A stretch of 39,809 nt of DNA. It comes from Noviherbaspirillum denitrificans. Its GTDB lineage: Bacteria > Pseudomonadota > Gammaproteobacteria > Burkholderiales > Burkholderiaceae_D. The translations under genes and the position numbers were made by a program. Within the stretch, counting starts at the first letter, position 1. Each line of letters opens with the position of its first letter. The notes under the pieces are model-generated. The model made no database searches and was not told the origin of the DNA. It worked only from the letters and a program-made list of their open reading frames with translations. The stretch spans positions 4,538,179-4,577,987 of the forward strand of contig NZ_LSTO01000001.1 in assembly GCF_002211445.1 (NCBI RefSeq), in the 5' to 3' direction. This document shows positions 23,842 through 34,021 of the stretch, one piece after another.

Positions 23842-26025
23842 ATGACCATTGACATGAGCCAGTTCTTTCAGGTGTTCTTTGACGAGACCGAAGAACTTCT
23901 CGCTGAAATGGAAAAGCTGCTCCTGGCGATCGACGTGTCGGCGCCCGACGAGGAAGACCTCAATGCAATTTTCCGTGCCGCGCATTCCATCAAGGGCGGC
24001 GCGGGCACATTCGGCCTGACCGACCTGACGGATGTCACGCATGTGCTGGAGTCGCTGCTCGACAAGATCCGCAAGGGAGAAATGTCGTTGTCGTCGGAGC
24101 ATGTGGACGCCTTCCTCGTGGCCAAGGACGTGCTCAAGATGCAGCTCGACGGACACCGTCTCCACACGCCGGTGGACCAGGAGGCTGTCGTCGACGCGCG
24201 CATGCTGCTCGAATCGCTGTCAAAGGGTGGTGTGCCCAAGGCGTTGCCTGCGGCTTCGCTCGACGTGGCGCCGAGGCAGGAAACGCACGTGCATGAACAC
24301 ACGGGTGCGCTCGCGCGGCAATTCCGCATCGAACTACCCCAGTTGCCCGAGCGCGACACCGAAGCGCTCATGGCTGAACTCGGCCTGCTTGGCAAAATCA
24401 GCAAGGAGATGCTGGCTGATAACCGTCCGGTATTTACGCTCCGCTGCAATAGCGGAGACGACGACATCATCGCGATCTGCTCCTTCATCGTCGATCCTGC
24501 GGACCTGAAGATTACCGAGGAGGCGGCGCCGCCAGCTGCTATCGATGATGCGACAGCAGCGCAGGAAGCGGCGCAGGGTTACGGCTTCTTCGACAACTTC
24601 GAGACGCATGAGCAGGCGATGGCCAGCAAGGCGGCGAAGGAAAACGCGCAGGGCTACGGCTTCTTCGACAATTTCGAAACGCATGAAATGAAGGAAGCCA
24701 AGGCGGCGGCCGCGCAGCCGGCAGCCGCTGCGTCCCCAGAGGCGGGCGCGCCGGCTGCGGCCAGTGCCACACCTGCGGCCCCCGAGAAGAAGGTGGTCGC
24801 CAGGCGCGAGCCGACGACTACCGCGCACAATTCGGAAACGACTTCCATCCGCGTGGGCATTGAAAAGGTTGACCAGCTCATCAACCTGGTCGGCGAACTG
24901 GTGATCACGCAGGCGATGATCGAGCAGCGGACGAACTCGCTCGACCCGATGGTCCACGAGCGCCTACTCAACAGCGTGAGTCAGCTTACCCGCAACACGC
25001 GCGACCTCCAGGAAGCCGTGATGTCCATCCGCATGATCCCGATGGATTACGTTTTCTCGCGCTTCCCGCGCATGGTCCGCGACCTCGCGGGCAAGCTAGG
25101 CAAGCGCATCGAATTCGTCACCCACGGCGCTGCGACCGAACTCGACAAGGGCCTGATCGAACGCATCGTTGACCCGCTGACCCATCTCGTTCGCAACAGC
25201 ATCGACCATGGCATCGAAATGCCCGATGTGCGCCGCGAGGCAGGCAAGAGCGAAACCGGCCGCCTGTCCCTCTCCGCCGGGCACCAAGGCGGCAATATCG
25301 TCATCGAGGTGACTGATGACGGTGGCGGTCTCAACCGTGAAAAAATCCTTGCCAAGGCGAAGTTGCAGGGCTTGCCGGTGACGGACAACATGCCGGATGC
25401 CGATGTCTGGCAGCTCATTTTTGCACCGGGTTTTTCCACTGCCGAAGTCGTGACCGACGTGTCGGGCCGCGGTGTCGGCATGGACGTCGTGAAGCGGAAC
25501 ATTACGGCGATGGGCGGCGTGGTCGACATCCGGTCCGCCAAGGGTTTCGGCACCACCATCTCGATTTCGCTGCCGCTGACGCTGGCAATCCTCGACGGCA
25601 TGTCGATCAAGGTCGGCAGCGAGATCTACATCCTGCCGCTGGGCTATGTTGTCGAATCGTTGCAGCCGGACCCGGCGGACGTGAAGGAGATCGCAGGGCA
25701 GGGGCGCGTCATCAAGGTGCGTGGCGAATACCTGCCGCTGATTCCGTTGTACAAGATGTTCGGCATCGAGCCGCGTTTCTCGGATCCATCGCAAGGCATC
25801 GTGGTGATCCTCGAATCCGAAGGCAAGAAGGCCGCACTGTTTATTGACGACCTGGTCGGCCAGCAGCAGGTCGTCGTCAAGAACCTCGAATCCAATTACC
25901 GCAAGGTTGCAGGTATTTCAGGCGCCACCATCCTCGGTGACGGCGGCGTATCCCTGATTATCGATGTGGCGGCATTGCTGCGCTCAAGCCGGCAGCTCGC
26001 TGCCGACGAATCCATTTTTTCCTGA
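23842..26025 (+). CDS. cheA: Chemotaxis histidine kinase CheA
   Basis: The 727-residue kinase has P1 with phosphorylated H48 in RAAHSIKGGAGTFG, and P2 (about 158-226, like E. coli P2, ending FIVDPADLKI), which docks CheY and CheB. A long A/P/E-rich linker (about 227-330) holds two copies of a GYGFFDNF peptide. P3 dimerisation starts near VDQLINLVGELVITQ. P4 ATPase has HLVRNSIDHGIE, VTDDGGGL and GRGVGMDVV, and P5 is the CheW-like domain (SIKVGSEIYILPLGYV). It phosphorylates CheY and CheB in response to receptors. cheW follows 15 bases later. Confidence 0.97.
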   Translation: MTIDMSQFFQVFFDETEELLAEMEKLLLAIDVSAPDEEDLNAIFRAAHSIKGGAGTFGLTDLTDVTHVLESLLDKIRKGEMSLSSEHVDAFLVAKDVLKMQLDGHRLHTPVDQEAVVDARMLLESLSKGGVPKALPAASLDVAPRQETHVHEHTGALARQFRIELPQLPERDTEALMAELGLLGKISKEMLADNRPVFTLRCNSGDDDIIAICSFIVDPADLKITEEAAPPAAIDDATAAQEAAQGYGFFDNFETHEQAMASKAAKENAQGYGFFDNFETHEMKEAKAAAAQPAAAASPEAGAPAAASATPAAPEKKVVARREPTTTAHNSETTSIRVGIEKVDQLINLVGELVITQAMIEQRTNSLDPMVHERLLNSVSQLTRNTRDLQEAVMSIRMIPMDYVFSRFPRMVRDLAGKLGKRIEFVTHGAATELDKGLIERIVDPLTHLVRNSIDHGIEMPDVRREAGKSETGRLSLSAGHQGGNIVIEVTDDGGGLNREKILAKAKLQGLPVTDNMPDADVWQLIFAPGFSTAEVVTDVSGRGVGMDVVKRNITAMGGVVDIRSAKGFGTTISISLPLTLAILDGMSIKVGSEIYILPLGYVVESLQPDPADVKEIAGQGRVIKVRGEYLPLIPLYKMFGIEPRFSDPSQGIVVILESEGKKAALFIDDLVGQQQVVVKNLESNYRKVAGISGATILGDGGVSLIIDVAALLRSSRQLAADESIFS
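24571..24687 (+). repeat. Tandem copies of an aromatic peptide in the CheA linker
   Basis: The 42-base units at 24571-24612 and 24646-24687 both encode AQGYGFFDNFETHE, residues 244-257 and 269-282 of CheA, separated by 11 residues. The amino acids are identical, while several synonymous bases differ (for example GGT/GGC, AAC/AAT, GAG/GAA). Selection on the protein therefore seems likely, and a fresh duplication unlikely. Confidence 0.85.
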
Positions 26026-26040
26026 CAAGAGATAACCAAC

Positions 26041-26553
26041 ATGACACAAACCGTTCAATCGATGGCCCAGGCCAATGGCGAGAAAGCCGATCGTGACATC
26101 ACTGGCCAGGAGTATCTTGCCTTCACCCTGGGCAAGGAAGAGTACGGTATCGATATCCTGAAAGTACAAGAAATCCGCGGGTATGAAACCGTTACCCGCA
26201 TTGCAAATGCACCCGACTTCATCAAGGGCGTGGTGAACCTGCGCGGCATTATCGTGCCGATCGTGGATATGCGAATCAAGTTCAATCTCGGCGAGCCGAC
26301 CTACGACCAGTTCACCGTGGTCATTATCCTGAACGTCGCAGGACGGGTGGTAGGCATGGTCGTCGACAGCGTGTCAGACGTGACGACGCTGTCGCCGGAG
26401 CAAATCAAGCCCGCGCCGGAAATGGGCACTGCACTCAACACCGATTACCTCATCGGGTTGGGCACCATCGATCAGCGCATGCTGATCCTGGTCGACATCG
26501 ACAGGCTGATGTCGAGCGCAGAGATGGGTTTGATCGAAAAGATCGCCGCATAA
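26041..26553 (+). CDS. cheW: Chemotaxis coupling protein CheW
   Basis: The 170-residue protein has two beta-barrel subdomains of the CheW family: [18 protein letters not shown] at the start, [19 protein letters not shown] in the middle, and [10 protein letters not shown] then LILVDIDRL at the end. It links CheA to receptor tips. It starts 15 bases after cheA. The following 104-base gap before the first receptor has two hairpins and no gene. Confidence 0.97.
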   Translation: MTQTVQSMAQANGEKADRDITGQEYLAFTLGKEEYGIDILKVQEIRGYETVTRIANAPDFIKGVVNLRGIIVPIVDMRIKFNLGEPTYDQFTVVIILNVAGRVVGMVVDSVSDVTTLSPEQIKPAPEMGTALNTDYLIGLGTIDQRMLILVDIDRLMSSAEMGLIEKIAA

Positions 26554-26605
26554 GACAGAACAGGTAGTACCAATGCCGCGAAGACGGCAATGACAGGAAA
26601 AAACA

Positions 26606-26632
26606 GGCCCGCTGACAACGTATCGGCGGGCC
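26606..26632 (-). terminator. Hairpin with T-run on the minus strand, between cheW and the first receptor
   Basis: GGCCCGC (26606-26612) pairs with GCGGGCC (26626-26632). On the minus strand the stem is followed by TGTTTTTTCC, the form of a rho-independent terminator; on the plus strand only ATTCC follows. No minus-strand gene is seen nearby, so it could stop antisense transcription. A second small hairpin (TGCCG/CGGCA, 26574-26589) precedes it. Confidence 0.4.
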
Positions 26633-26657
26633 ATTCCACACATTGAGGGTAGGGACG

Positions 26658-28370
26658 ATGCTTACAAATTTGACTATCAAGTCGCGGCTGGTGTTCGTCA
26701 TCAGCTTTCTCTCGCTGCTGCTCGTAGGTAGCGGCGTCATTGCAATTATCAGCCTGAGTGCGGCGAATACATCCACGAAGAAGATGTACGACGACCGTCT
26801 CATTCCGACCGGACAACTCAACATGATCGTCCGTCTCATCAGCGACAACCGGATGGCGGTCGCGGAGTCGATGAACGGCGATCCTTCTGTGGTCAGCAAG
26901 GCCATGGACAGCGTGGAAAAACGCATCGCGGAAGTTTCCCGGATCTGGGATGCCTACATGGCCTCCGAACTGACCGAGCTCGAGCGCACGCAGGCGAAGA
27001 AGGCGCAGGAAAGCCGCACGAAGTTCATTGAAGAAGGCTTGAAACCGACTGTCGCCGCCTTGCGCGCCTCGAACGTGCAGCAGGCCATGGAGCTGATGCA
27101 AGGGCCGATGTCCAAGGAATTCGTCGCGTTCCAGGCAGACGTCGATGCACTCCTCAAGACACAGGAAGAGGTTGCGAAGAAGGAGTACGAAAAGACCCAG
27201 CACATGTACGAGCTGGTGCGCAATGCGTCGATCGCTGCGATGCTCTTCGGCGTCACGCTGTCGGCCTTGATCGGTGTATGGCTGGTGCGCGCCATATCCG
27301 TTCCTTTGAGCGAAGCAGTGCGCGTGGCGCGCAGCGTTGCGGAGGGCGACCTCACACAGCAGATCGACATTCATTCGAAAGATGAAACCGGCCAGCTGCT
27401 GGCGGCGCTAAAGCTCATGAATGAGAGCCTATCGAGTACGGTGGGGCAGGTGCGCACCGGGACGGAATCGATGGGTGTCGCCTCGCGCGAAATTGCGCAG
27501 GGCAATGCAGATTTGTCAGCCCGCACCGAATCACAGGCCAGCTCGCTGGAAGAGACGGCTTCGTCGATGGAAGAGCTGACTTCGACGGTGAAGCAGAACG
27601 CCGAGAATGCACGCCAGGCCAACCAGCTGGTGGTATCGGCCTCCGACGTCGCGGTGCGCGGCGGCGAAGTTGTCGGCCAGGTGGTGGAGACGATGGGCTC
27701 GATCAAGGAAAGCTCGCGCAAGATCGTGGACATCATCGGTGTGATCGACGGCATTGCATTCCAGACCAACATCCTGGCGCTGAATGCGGCGGTGGAAGCG
27801 GCGCGTGCAGGCGAGCAGGGTCGCGGCTTTGCGGTGGTGGCGGCCGAGGTGCGCAACCTGGCGCAGCGTTCCGCAGGCGCGGCCAAGGAAATCAAGGAGC
27901 TGATCGGCGACTCGGTCGAGAAGGTCGATGCCGGCAGCAAGCTGGTGGACCAGGCGGGCAAGACGATGGATGAGATCGTGACCTCGGTCAAGCACGTGGC
28001 CGACATCATGAACGAGATCACCGCCGCCAGCGAGGAACAGAGTTCCGGCATCGAGCAGGTCAACCAGGCGATCAGCCAGATGGATGAAATGACGCAGCAG
28101 AACGCGGCACTGGTGGAGCAGGCCGCGGCTGCCGCCGACAGCATGCAGACACAGGCGGCAACGCTGGCGCAGGCGGTATCCATCTTCCGGATCAGCGGAG
28201 CCGCACAGCAGGTCGTCCCGGTGGCACTGAAGTCAGGTACACCTGCGCCGTCACTGCCGTCCAAACCGGCGGCCGCACGTGCCCTTGCGCCTCGCTCTTC
28301 GACGCCCCCCGGCGCACGAACCAAGCCAGTTGTGCCAGCGGGTACCGGAAGCGAATGGGAAGAGTTCTGA
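26658..28370 (+). CDS. Methyl-accepting chemotaxis protein 1
   Basis: The 570-residue receptor has TM1 (about 12-32), a periplasmic four-helix-bundle sensor (about 34-190), TM2 (about 195-215), HAMP and a Tsr-type signalling domain with the hairpin tip [20 protein letters not shown]. The C-terminal linker is proline-rich and ends SEWEEF, the CheR-tether pentapeptide (NWETF in E. coli Tar/Tsr). The ligand cannot be read from sequence. ATG 26658 is used, with TTG at 26643 rejected because the former starts a normal [11 protein letters not shown]. It is followed by two sister receptors with near-identical signalling DNA. Confidence 0.93.
   Translation: MLTNLTIKSRLVFVISFLSLLLVGSGVIAIISLSAANTSTKKMYDDRLIPTGQLNMIVRLISDNRMAVAESMNGDPSVVSKAMDSVEKRIAEVSRIWDAYMASELTELERTQAKKAQESRTKFIEEGLKPTVAALRASNVQQAMELMQGPMSKEFVAFQADVDALLKTQEEVAKKEYEKTQHMYELVRNASIAAMLFGVTLSALIGVWLVRAISVPLSEAVRVARSVAEGDLTQQIDIHSKDETGQLLAALKLMNESLSSTVGQVRTGTESMGVASREIAQGNADLSARTESQASSLEETASSMEELTSTVKQNAENARQANQLVVSASDVAVRGGEVVGQVVETMGSIKESSRKIVDIIGVIDGIAFQTNILALNAAVEAARAGEQGRGFAVVAAEVRNLAQRSAGAAKEIKELIGDSVEKVDAGSKLVDQAGKTMDEIVTSVKHVADIMNEITAASEEQSSGIEQVNQAISQMDEMTQQNAALVEQAAAAADSMQTQAATLAQAVSIFRISGAAQQVVPVALKSGTPAPSLPSKPAAARALAPRSSTPPGARTKPVVPAGTGSEWEEF
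27500..28030 (+). repeat. Long repeat shared by receptor genes 1 and 3 (first copy)
   Basis: About 531 bases match 31194-31724 with only about a dozen differences counted by eye, nearly all at third codon positions. More than 150 consecutive bases near the start appear identical. Receptor 2 has a related copy around 29267-29794. Two similar repeats 3.7 kb apart in direct orientation could recombine. Confidence 0.8.
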
Positions 28371-28417
28371 TGCCGGCATCGGCACGCAGTGTTCACTACA
28401 ACTAAAGGAAAAACGCC

Positions 28418-30142
28418 ATGTTGAAGTTGTCGGATATGAGGATCGGGACACGCCTCGTGCTGGGCTTCGGCCTTGTGCTTTTGTGCGCCACCACGCTCCT
28501 CGTTATTGCGCTGTGGCGCATGAGCCACTTGCACGCTACTTCGGAGCGCATCGTCAATGAACGTGTCGCAAGCCTCACCAGCGGCATGGAAATGCGCGAG
28601 GCCGGATGGGGGCTGGCGCTGTCCCTGCGCAAGGTCGCCACCCCGACCGATGCGACCGAGGGCGAGCGCGAGGTCAAGCGCCTGGCCGTACTGCTCGATG
28701 TGTATACGAAGGCCGAGGCGACGCTACAGAAGTATTCAGATGATGCACAGTCGAAGTCGCTGCTCGCAGCGGCGACCGAGCAGAAGCAGGCGATTTTCCC
28801 GGTCATCGAAAAGATCAAGTCGCAGGTCGCCGGCGGGAACTATTTCGACGCTTCTTCGGTGCTCAAGAGTGACTTCAATCCACTCCATGAAAAATGGATT
28901 AACAGCCTTGTCGCGCTGGCGGATTACCAGCAGAAGGAAATGAAAGCGACATTCGAGCAGTCGCAGGCAAACTATGGCACGGCGCGCATGGGCATGCTGG
29001 CTATCGGCATCCTGACGATTGCCATCGGCGCATTCATCGCGGTGTTCATTACCCGGACGATTACCTCGCCGCTGCATGAAGCGGCACGGGTGGCGAACAC
29101 TATCGCCGGCGGCGACCTGACGGCCAGGATCGACGTGCAGGGCAAGGACGAGGCAGGAGAACTGGTCAATGCTCTCAAGACCATGCAATCCAACCTGGTC
29201 GAGACGGTCAATCAGATCAAGCGAGGGACCGAGACCATCTCCGTCGCCTCGCGTGAAATTGCATCGGGCAACGCGGATCTTTCGGCCCGTACGGAATCGC
29301 AGGCCAGCTCGCTGGAAGAGACGGCTTCGTCGATGGAAGAACTGACAACGACGGTGAAGCAGAATGCCGAGAATGCACGCCAGGCCAACCAGCTGGTGGT
29401 CTCCGCGTCGGACTATGCGCTGAAGGGCGGCGAAGTTGTCGGCCAGGTGGTGGAGACGATGGGCTCGATCAAGGAAAGCTCGCGCAAGATCGTGGACATC
29501 ATCGGCGTGATCGATGGCATTGCATTCCAGACCAACATCCTGGCGCTAAATGCAGCGGTGGAAGCGGCGCGTGCAGGCGAGCAGGGCCGGGGTTTTGCGG
29601 TGGTGGCGGCTGAGGTGCGCAACCTGGCGCAGCGTTCCGCAGGTGCAGCCAAGGAAATCAAGGAGCTGATCGGCGACTCGGTCGAGAAGGTCGATGCCGG
29701 CAGCAAGCTGGTGGACCAGGCGGGCAAGACGATGGACGAGATCGTGACCTCGGTCAAGCACGTGGCCGACATCATGAGCGAGATCACCGCAGCGAGCCAG
29801 GAACAGAGCTCGGGCATCGAAGAAGTCAACCGCGCCATCGCGCAGATGGACGAAATGACACAGCAGAACGCGGCGCTGGTGGAGCAGGCAGCAGCGGCAG
29901 CCGAAAGCATGCAGGACCAGTCCGTCAACCTGGCCCAGGCAGTCGGCGTGTTCAAGCTTGGCGCCGCGGAGCAGATGTTCGCGGCACCGGTTCCGGCTGT
30001 GGCAGCCCGTCCCCAGCCGCCGAAAAAGGTCACGGCGCCCGCACCCAAACCGGCGGCACGCGCGCCGGTCCCCACCACCAAGACGGCTGGAGCCGTCAAG
30101 CCGCCCGCAGGCAGCAGTGCTGACGAGTGGGAGGAGTTCTGA
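28418..30142 (+). CDS. Methyl-accepting chemotaxis protein 2
   Basis: The 574-residue receptor has TM1 (about 12-32), a four-helix-bundle periplasmic sensor (about 35-185), TM2 (about 190-212, [18 protein letters not shown]), HAMP and the same signalling hairpin as its neighbours. It ends SADEWEEF, a CheR tether. The sensor differs from those of receptors 1 and 3, while the signalling part is almost the same. Within it, SDYALKGG replaces the SDVAVRGG of the other two. GGAAAA at 28404-28409 supports ATG 28418. The 206-base gap to receptor 3 has no recognisable element. Confidence 0.93.
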   Translation: MLKLSDMRIGTRLVLGFGLVLLCATTLLVIALWRMSHLHATSERIVNERVASLTSGMEMREAGWGLALSLRKVATPTDATEGEREVKRLAVLLDVYTKAEATLQKYSDDAQSKSLLAAATEQKQAIFPVIEKIKSQVAGGNYFDASSVLKSDFNPLHEKWINSLVALADYQQKEMKATFEQSQANYGTARMGMLAIGILTIAIGAFIAVFITRTITSPLHEAARVANTIAGGDLTARIDVQGKDEAGELVNALKTMQSNLVETVNQIKRGTETISVASREIASGNADLSARTESQASSLEETASSMEELTTTVKQNAENARQANQLVVSASDYALKGGEVVGQVVETMGSIKESSRKIVDIIGVIDGIAFQTNILALNAAVEAARAGEQGRGFAVVAAEVRNLAQRSAGAAKEIKELIGDSVEKVDAGSKLVDQAGKTMDEIVTSVKHVADIMSEITAASQEQSSGIEEVNRAIAQMDEMTQQNAALVEQAAAAAESMQDQSVNLAQAVGVFKLGAAEQMFAAPVPAVAARPQPPKKVTAPAPKPAARAPVPTTKTAGAVKPPAGSSADEWEEF

Positions 30143-30348
30143 GCCGGACGACAGTACAGTCGCGTACCGGCTTGATGCAGATTACTTCTCGCGGCAAATT
30201 GCTCCACCTTGACACACAAATCGTGGATAACGGGGTTGCTTCAGAGTAATATGCTTGGGAAACTGCATATCTGCAGGTCAATCAACAAGGCTGGCCGCTT
30301 CCACAAGACGGTCGGCAGTGATCAAGCAAAAAGAGTCGGGAGAAACAT

Positions 30349-32088
30349 ATGAATTTGCGTAGCTTGCGTATCGGCGCGCGCCTGGGGGCCGGTTTCGGTA
30401 TCCTCCTTGCCATCCTTGCATTGATGGTCGTCCTCGGGAATGTGCTGACGACCAGGAACAAGCAACGGCTGATCGACGGCCTTGAACTTGCCAACAGCAA
30501 GAGCGCGCTTGTCGCCACGATGAAGAGCGCCCTGCTGGAGGGCGGCGTCGCCATGCGCAACATCGGCCTTCAGTCCGACGTCGGCGCGATGCAGAAGGAA
30601 GAATCTCGTGTCAAGGAACAGAACAAGCGTTACTCCGAGGCGCGCGACAAGCTGACTGCGCTGGGTCTGACGGACGCCGAGAAAAAGATCGTGGCCGAGA
30701 TTTCCCGCCTCGACCAGGAAATCGCCGCGCCGTTCAAGGAGGCCATCGGCCAGGCACTGGCGTTCAACAGCGAAGGTGCCGCCAAGGTCATCGCCAGCCG
30801 CATCGATCCGCTGAACCACCAGGCCGTGTCCGAGATGGACAAGCTGGTAGCCCTGCAGCAGGCCGCGGTAAAGGAAGTGGTCGAAGGTTCGCTCTCCGAT
30901 GACAGCAGCCTCATGATCCTGCTGTATGTCCTCGGCGTGATCGCCATCGCGATCGGCAGCGTTTTCGCCTGGTTGATCACCCACAGTATCACCGGTCCGC
31001 TGAACGACGCTGTCGGCGTCGCAAGCCGCGTTGCCACGGGCGACCTGACTTCGCGGATCGACGACAACAGCCGCGATGAAATCGGCCAGCTGCTCGATGC
31101 ACTGCGCCAGATGAACAACAGCCTGTCTGAAATTGTCGGTAACGTCCGCACCGGAACGGAAAACATCGGTGTCGCCTCTGGTGAAATCGCACAGGGCAAT
31201 GCAGATTTGTCGGCCCGCACCGAATCACAGGCCAGCTCGCTGGAAGAGACGGCTTCGTCGATGGAAGAGCTGACTTCGACGGTGAAGCAGAACGCCGAGA
31301 ATGCACGCCAGGCCAACCAGCTGGTGGTATCGGCCTCCGACGTCGCGGTGCGCGGCGGCGAAGTTGTCGGCCAGGTGGTGGAGACGATGGGCTCGATCAA
31401 GGAAAGCTCGCGCAAGATCGTGGATATCATCGGTGTGATCGACGGCATTGCATTCCAGACCAACATCCTGGCGCTGAATGCAGCGGTGGAAGCGGCGCGT
31501 GCAGGCGAGCAGGGACGTGGCTTTGCGGTGGTGGCGGCGGAAGTGCGCAACCTGGCGCAGCGTTCCGCAGGCGCAGCCAAGGAAATCAAGGAGCTGATCG
31601 GTGACTCGGTCGAGAAGGTCGATGCTGGCAGCAAGCTGGTGGACCAGGCGGGCAAGACGATGGACGAGATCGTGACCTCGGTCAAGCACGTGGCCGACAT
31701 CATGAACGAGATCACCGCCGCCAGCCAGGAACAGAGCTCGGGCATCGAGGAAGTCAACCGCGCCATCGCGCAGATGGACGAAATGACACAGCAGAACGCG
31801 GCATTGGTGGAGCAGGCAGCAGCCACCGCGGAGAGCATGCAGCAGCAGGCCAGCACGCTTTCGCAGGCAGTGTCCGTCTTCAAGGTCGAAGGCATTGCCA
31901 GGATGGCCATGGCACCGGCCCCTGTTGCCAAGCCGCCTGCAAGCGTTCCGAAGACGGTAGAGCCCCCGCGCCCGGCGCGCCAGGTGTCTGCGCCGAAGAC
32001 GGCGGTTGCTCCGGCGGCGCCGAAACCGATCGCGCGGACAAAAGCTGTCGCACCGGTCAACGACGGTGGCGACTGGGAAGAGTTCTGA
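30349..32088 (+). CDS. Methyl-accepting chemotaxis protein 3
   Basis: The 579-residue receptor has TM1 (about 11-32), a four-helix-bundle periplasmic domain (about 35-190) and TM2 (about 190-212, [18 protein letters not shown]). HAMP and a signalling domain follow, the latter nearly identical to receptor 1 in its first part and to receptor 2 toward its end. It ends GDWEEF, the CheR tether. GGGAGAAAC (30338-30346) is a good ribosome site for ATG 30349. A strong terminator follows it. Confidence 0.93.
   Translation: MNLRSLRIGARLGAGFGILLAILALMVVLGNVLTTRNKQRLIDGLELANSKSALVATMKSALLEGGVAMRNIGLQSDVGAMQKEESRVKEQNKRYSEARDKLTALGLTDAEKKIVAEISRLDQEIAAPFKEAIGQALAFNSEGAAKVIASRIDPLNHQAVSEMDKLVALQQAAVKEVVEGSLSDDSSLMILLYVLGVIAIAIGSVFAWLITHSITGPLNDAVGVASRVATGDLTSRIDDNSRDEIGQLLDALRQMNNSLSEIVGNVRTGTENIGVASGEIAQGNADLSARTESQASSLEETASSMEELTSTVKQNAENARQANQLVVSASDVAVRGGEVVGQVVETMGSIKESSRKIVDIIGVIDGIAFQTNILALNAAVEAARAGEQGRGFAVVAAEVRNLAQRSAGAAKEIKELIGDSVEKVDAGSKLVDQAGKTMDEIVTSVKHVADIMNEITAASQEQSSGIEEVNRAIAQMDEMTQQNAALVEQAAATAESMQQQASTLSQAVSVFKVEGIARMAMAPAPVAKPPASVPKTVEPPRPARQVSAPKTAVAPAAPKPIARTKAVAPVNDGGDWEEF
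31194..31724 (+). repeat. Long repeat shared by receptor genes 1 and 3 (second copy)
   Basis: Counterpart of 27500-28030 at a fixed offset of 3694 bases, without insertions or deletions. Right after it the sequence switches to resemble receptor 2 (29796-29893 matches 31724-31821 almost exactly), so receptor 3 is a mosaic of its two sisters. Confidence 0.8.
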
Positions 32089-32151
32089 TTTCGACAGGAT
32101 GATTGACCGGGACATTGACATGTTTCGACAACAATCGGTCAATAACATGAA

Positions 32152-32179
32152 AAGCGTGCCTGCGAGGGCACGCTTTTTT
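32152..32179 (+). terminator. Rho-independent terminator after receptor 3
   Basis: AAGCGTGCC (32152-32160), loop TGCGAG, GGCACGCTT (32167-32175), with T74-T79 forming a TTTTTT run. This is a textbook terminator 64 bases after the stop of receptor 3, so the fourth receptor probably has its own promoter in 32180-32337. Confidence 0.9.
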
Positions 32180-32337
32180 GCATCAAAAACGGCTGGTTTG
32201 GCAGGCTGTTCCTTGGATTGGATAAGGGCCGTGCCATCGATAATCCGTCAGGGCACCGCCGGCGGTATGGAACGTACGGCAACGTGCGTTGGATATGCTA
32301 CGCTGAATTATCGGGATCGATACCCTGTGGAGGCCGA

Positions 32338-33978
32338 ATGAAGATGATGGAACACAAGCTGACTCGCACACTCATTGTCGGTGCGCTTGCGGTTGCATCA
32401 GGAACGGCGGTCGCGGCATTCGTCGGCTGGGCGGGCGGCGATGGGATCAGTCCGCTGCTTATGGCGGCGGCGGGCGCGCTGACGGCCACTCTGATCATGC
32501 CGCTGGCCGTTTCGCGCAACGGTGGTGGCACGTCCCACTTCATCGAGGCCATGGGTGAGGAGGTCGACCACATCATGATCGGTGCTGCCGAAACATCGTA
32601 CTTCGTCGACTCCATCAAGAAGAAGGTCGACATCGATCTGCAGACGACTGAAGAGATTGTCGGCCGCGCGCAGCAAACGGCACAAACCACCGAGCAGATC
32701 GCTGCCAACGCCGAGCGCGCCGCGAGGGTCGCGGCCGATGTGCGGACCGAGAGCGTCGCCGGGCGGTCAGAGGTCGACCAGGGGCTCAAGCAGATCAGCA
32801 ATGCGCGCATGGATGCGCAGGCAGCGTCGGAAGTGATGGGCAAGCTCCAGGAGCGCTCGCGCCGCATTCACGTGATTACCGAAGTCATCAACGAAATTGC
32901 CGCACGCACCAACCTCCTCGCGCTGAATGCCGCCATTGAAGCGGCGCGGGCCGGCGAGCACGGCCGCGGATTTGCCGTGGTAGCCGGCGAAGTCCGCCAG
33001 CTCGCGCAACGCACCAAGTCTGCGACGGACGACATCGGTGTCATGGTCCGCGAAATCAACGAGGAAGCCGAACGCGCGGCGGAAGGCATGAATGCACTGA
33101 CCGGCAAGGTCAACGAAGCGGCTCATAATGTCGAGCGCGTGCATACCTTCCTTGGCAATATCGAGCGCTCGGCAGTCGTCTCTGAAAGCGAGATCCAGCA
33201 AATCGCTGGCGCCTCGCGCGAGCACGTCGAGACGACCCACGTGATCGCCGATGCCATTTCCCGCATCCGCGACGGCATGCTCGCGACGGAAGACGAGCTT
33301 CCACGCGCTGCCAAATCGGCAATGGTCCTGTCGGAACGTGGCGAAATGCTGTTCGACGTCCTGTCGCATTCCAATGCCAAGACCTCGCATGACGACATCC
33401 GCGCCGTTGCCCAACAAGCAGCAAAGGATGTTGGAAAGCTTTTCGAGCAGGCGATCTCCTCCGGGCAGATTACTGAAGCGGCGCTCTTCGACCGTACCTA
33501 CAAGCCGGTTCCGAATACCAATCCACCAAAGCACAAGACGGCATTTGACACCTTTACCGACCGCGTGCTGCCGGCGATCCAGGAACCAATTCTGGAAAAG
33601 ATGCCGCATATCGCCTACGCGGGCGCTGTCGATAACAACGGTTATTTCCCGACGCACAACCGCAAATTCTCGAAGCCGCTGACAGGCAATTACGATGTCG
33701 ACCTGGTGAATAACCGCACCAAGCGCATCTTCAACGACCGCACCGGTTCGCGCTGTGGATCAAACACCAAGCCCTTCCTCCTGCAGACCTACAAGCGCGA
33801 CACGGGTGAGGTGATGCACGACCTGTCGGTGCCGATCTATGTGAACGGTAAGCATTGGGGCGGTTTCCGGGTTGGCTACAGGTCCAGTGCGCCGGTCGCG
33901 GCGAGTGCGCAGTCGGCACTGGCGCAATCGGCTGCACGCCCTGCGATCAAGGGCAAGTCCAAGGGGATGCAAGGGTGA
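32338..33978 (+). CDS. Methyl-accepting chemotaxis protein 4, C-terminal sensor type
   Basis: The 546-residue receptor has two N-terminal membrane helices (about 10-32 and 38-58) with almost no periplasmic loop. A signalling domain follows (about 70-365) with the tip VINEIAARTNLLALNAAIEA. After it come about 150 more residues holding PHIAYAGAVDNNGYFPTHN, NNRTKRIFNDRTG, LLQTYKRDTGEVMHDLSVPI and KHWGGFRVGY, a conserved globular module. That module is probably the cytoplasmic sensor, reminiscent of Cache/PAS-type folds, but I cannot name it. The xWEEF tether is missing. GTGGAGG (32327-32333) supports ATG 32338. Confidence 0.87.
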   Translation: MKMMEHKLTRTLIVGALAVASGTAVAAFVGWAGGDGISPLLMAAAGALTATLIMPLAVSRNGGGTSHFIEAMGEEVDHIMIGAAETSYFVDSIKKKVDIDLQTTEEIVGRAQQTAQTTEQIAANAERAARVAADVRTESVAGRSEVDQGLKQISNARMDAQAASEVMGKLQERSRRIHVITEVINEIAARTNLLALNAAIEAARAGEHGRGFAVVAGEVRQLAQRTKSATDDIGVMVREINEEAERAAEGMNALTGKVNEAAHNVERVHTFLGNIERSAVVSESEIQQIAGASREHVETTHVIADAISRIRDGMLATEDELPRAAKSAMVLSERGEMLFDVLSHSNAKTSHDDIRAVAQQAAKDVGKLFEQAISSGQITEAALFDRTYKPVPNTNPPKHKTAFDTFTDRVLPAIQEPILEKMPHIAYAGAVDNNGYFPTHNRKFSKPLTGNYDVDLVNNRTKRIFNDRTGSRCGSNTKPFLLQTYKRDTGEVMHDLSVPIYVNGKHWGGFRVGYRSSAPVAASAQSALAQSAARPAIKGKSKGMQG

Positions 33979-34021
33979 GGGCGGCTGAGCGGACAACGAC
34001 TAACACGAAAGAAACAGGCGC

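Noticed and set aside
30630-32060. 476-codon frame on the minus strand, and similar ones at 27371-28534 and 29413-30219
   Set aside because: Ser/Thr/Ala-rich antisense frames of high-GC receptor genes. They recur because the receptor DNA repeats, and show no independent features.
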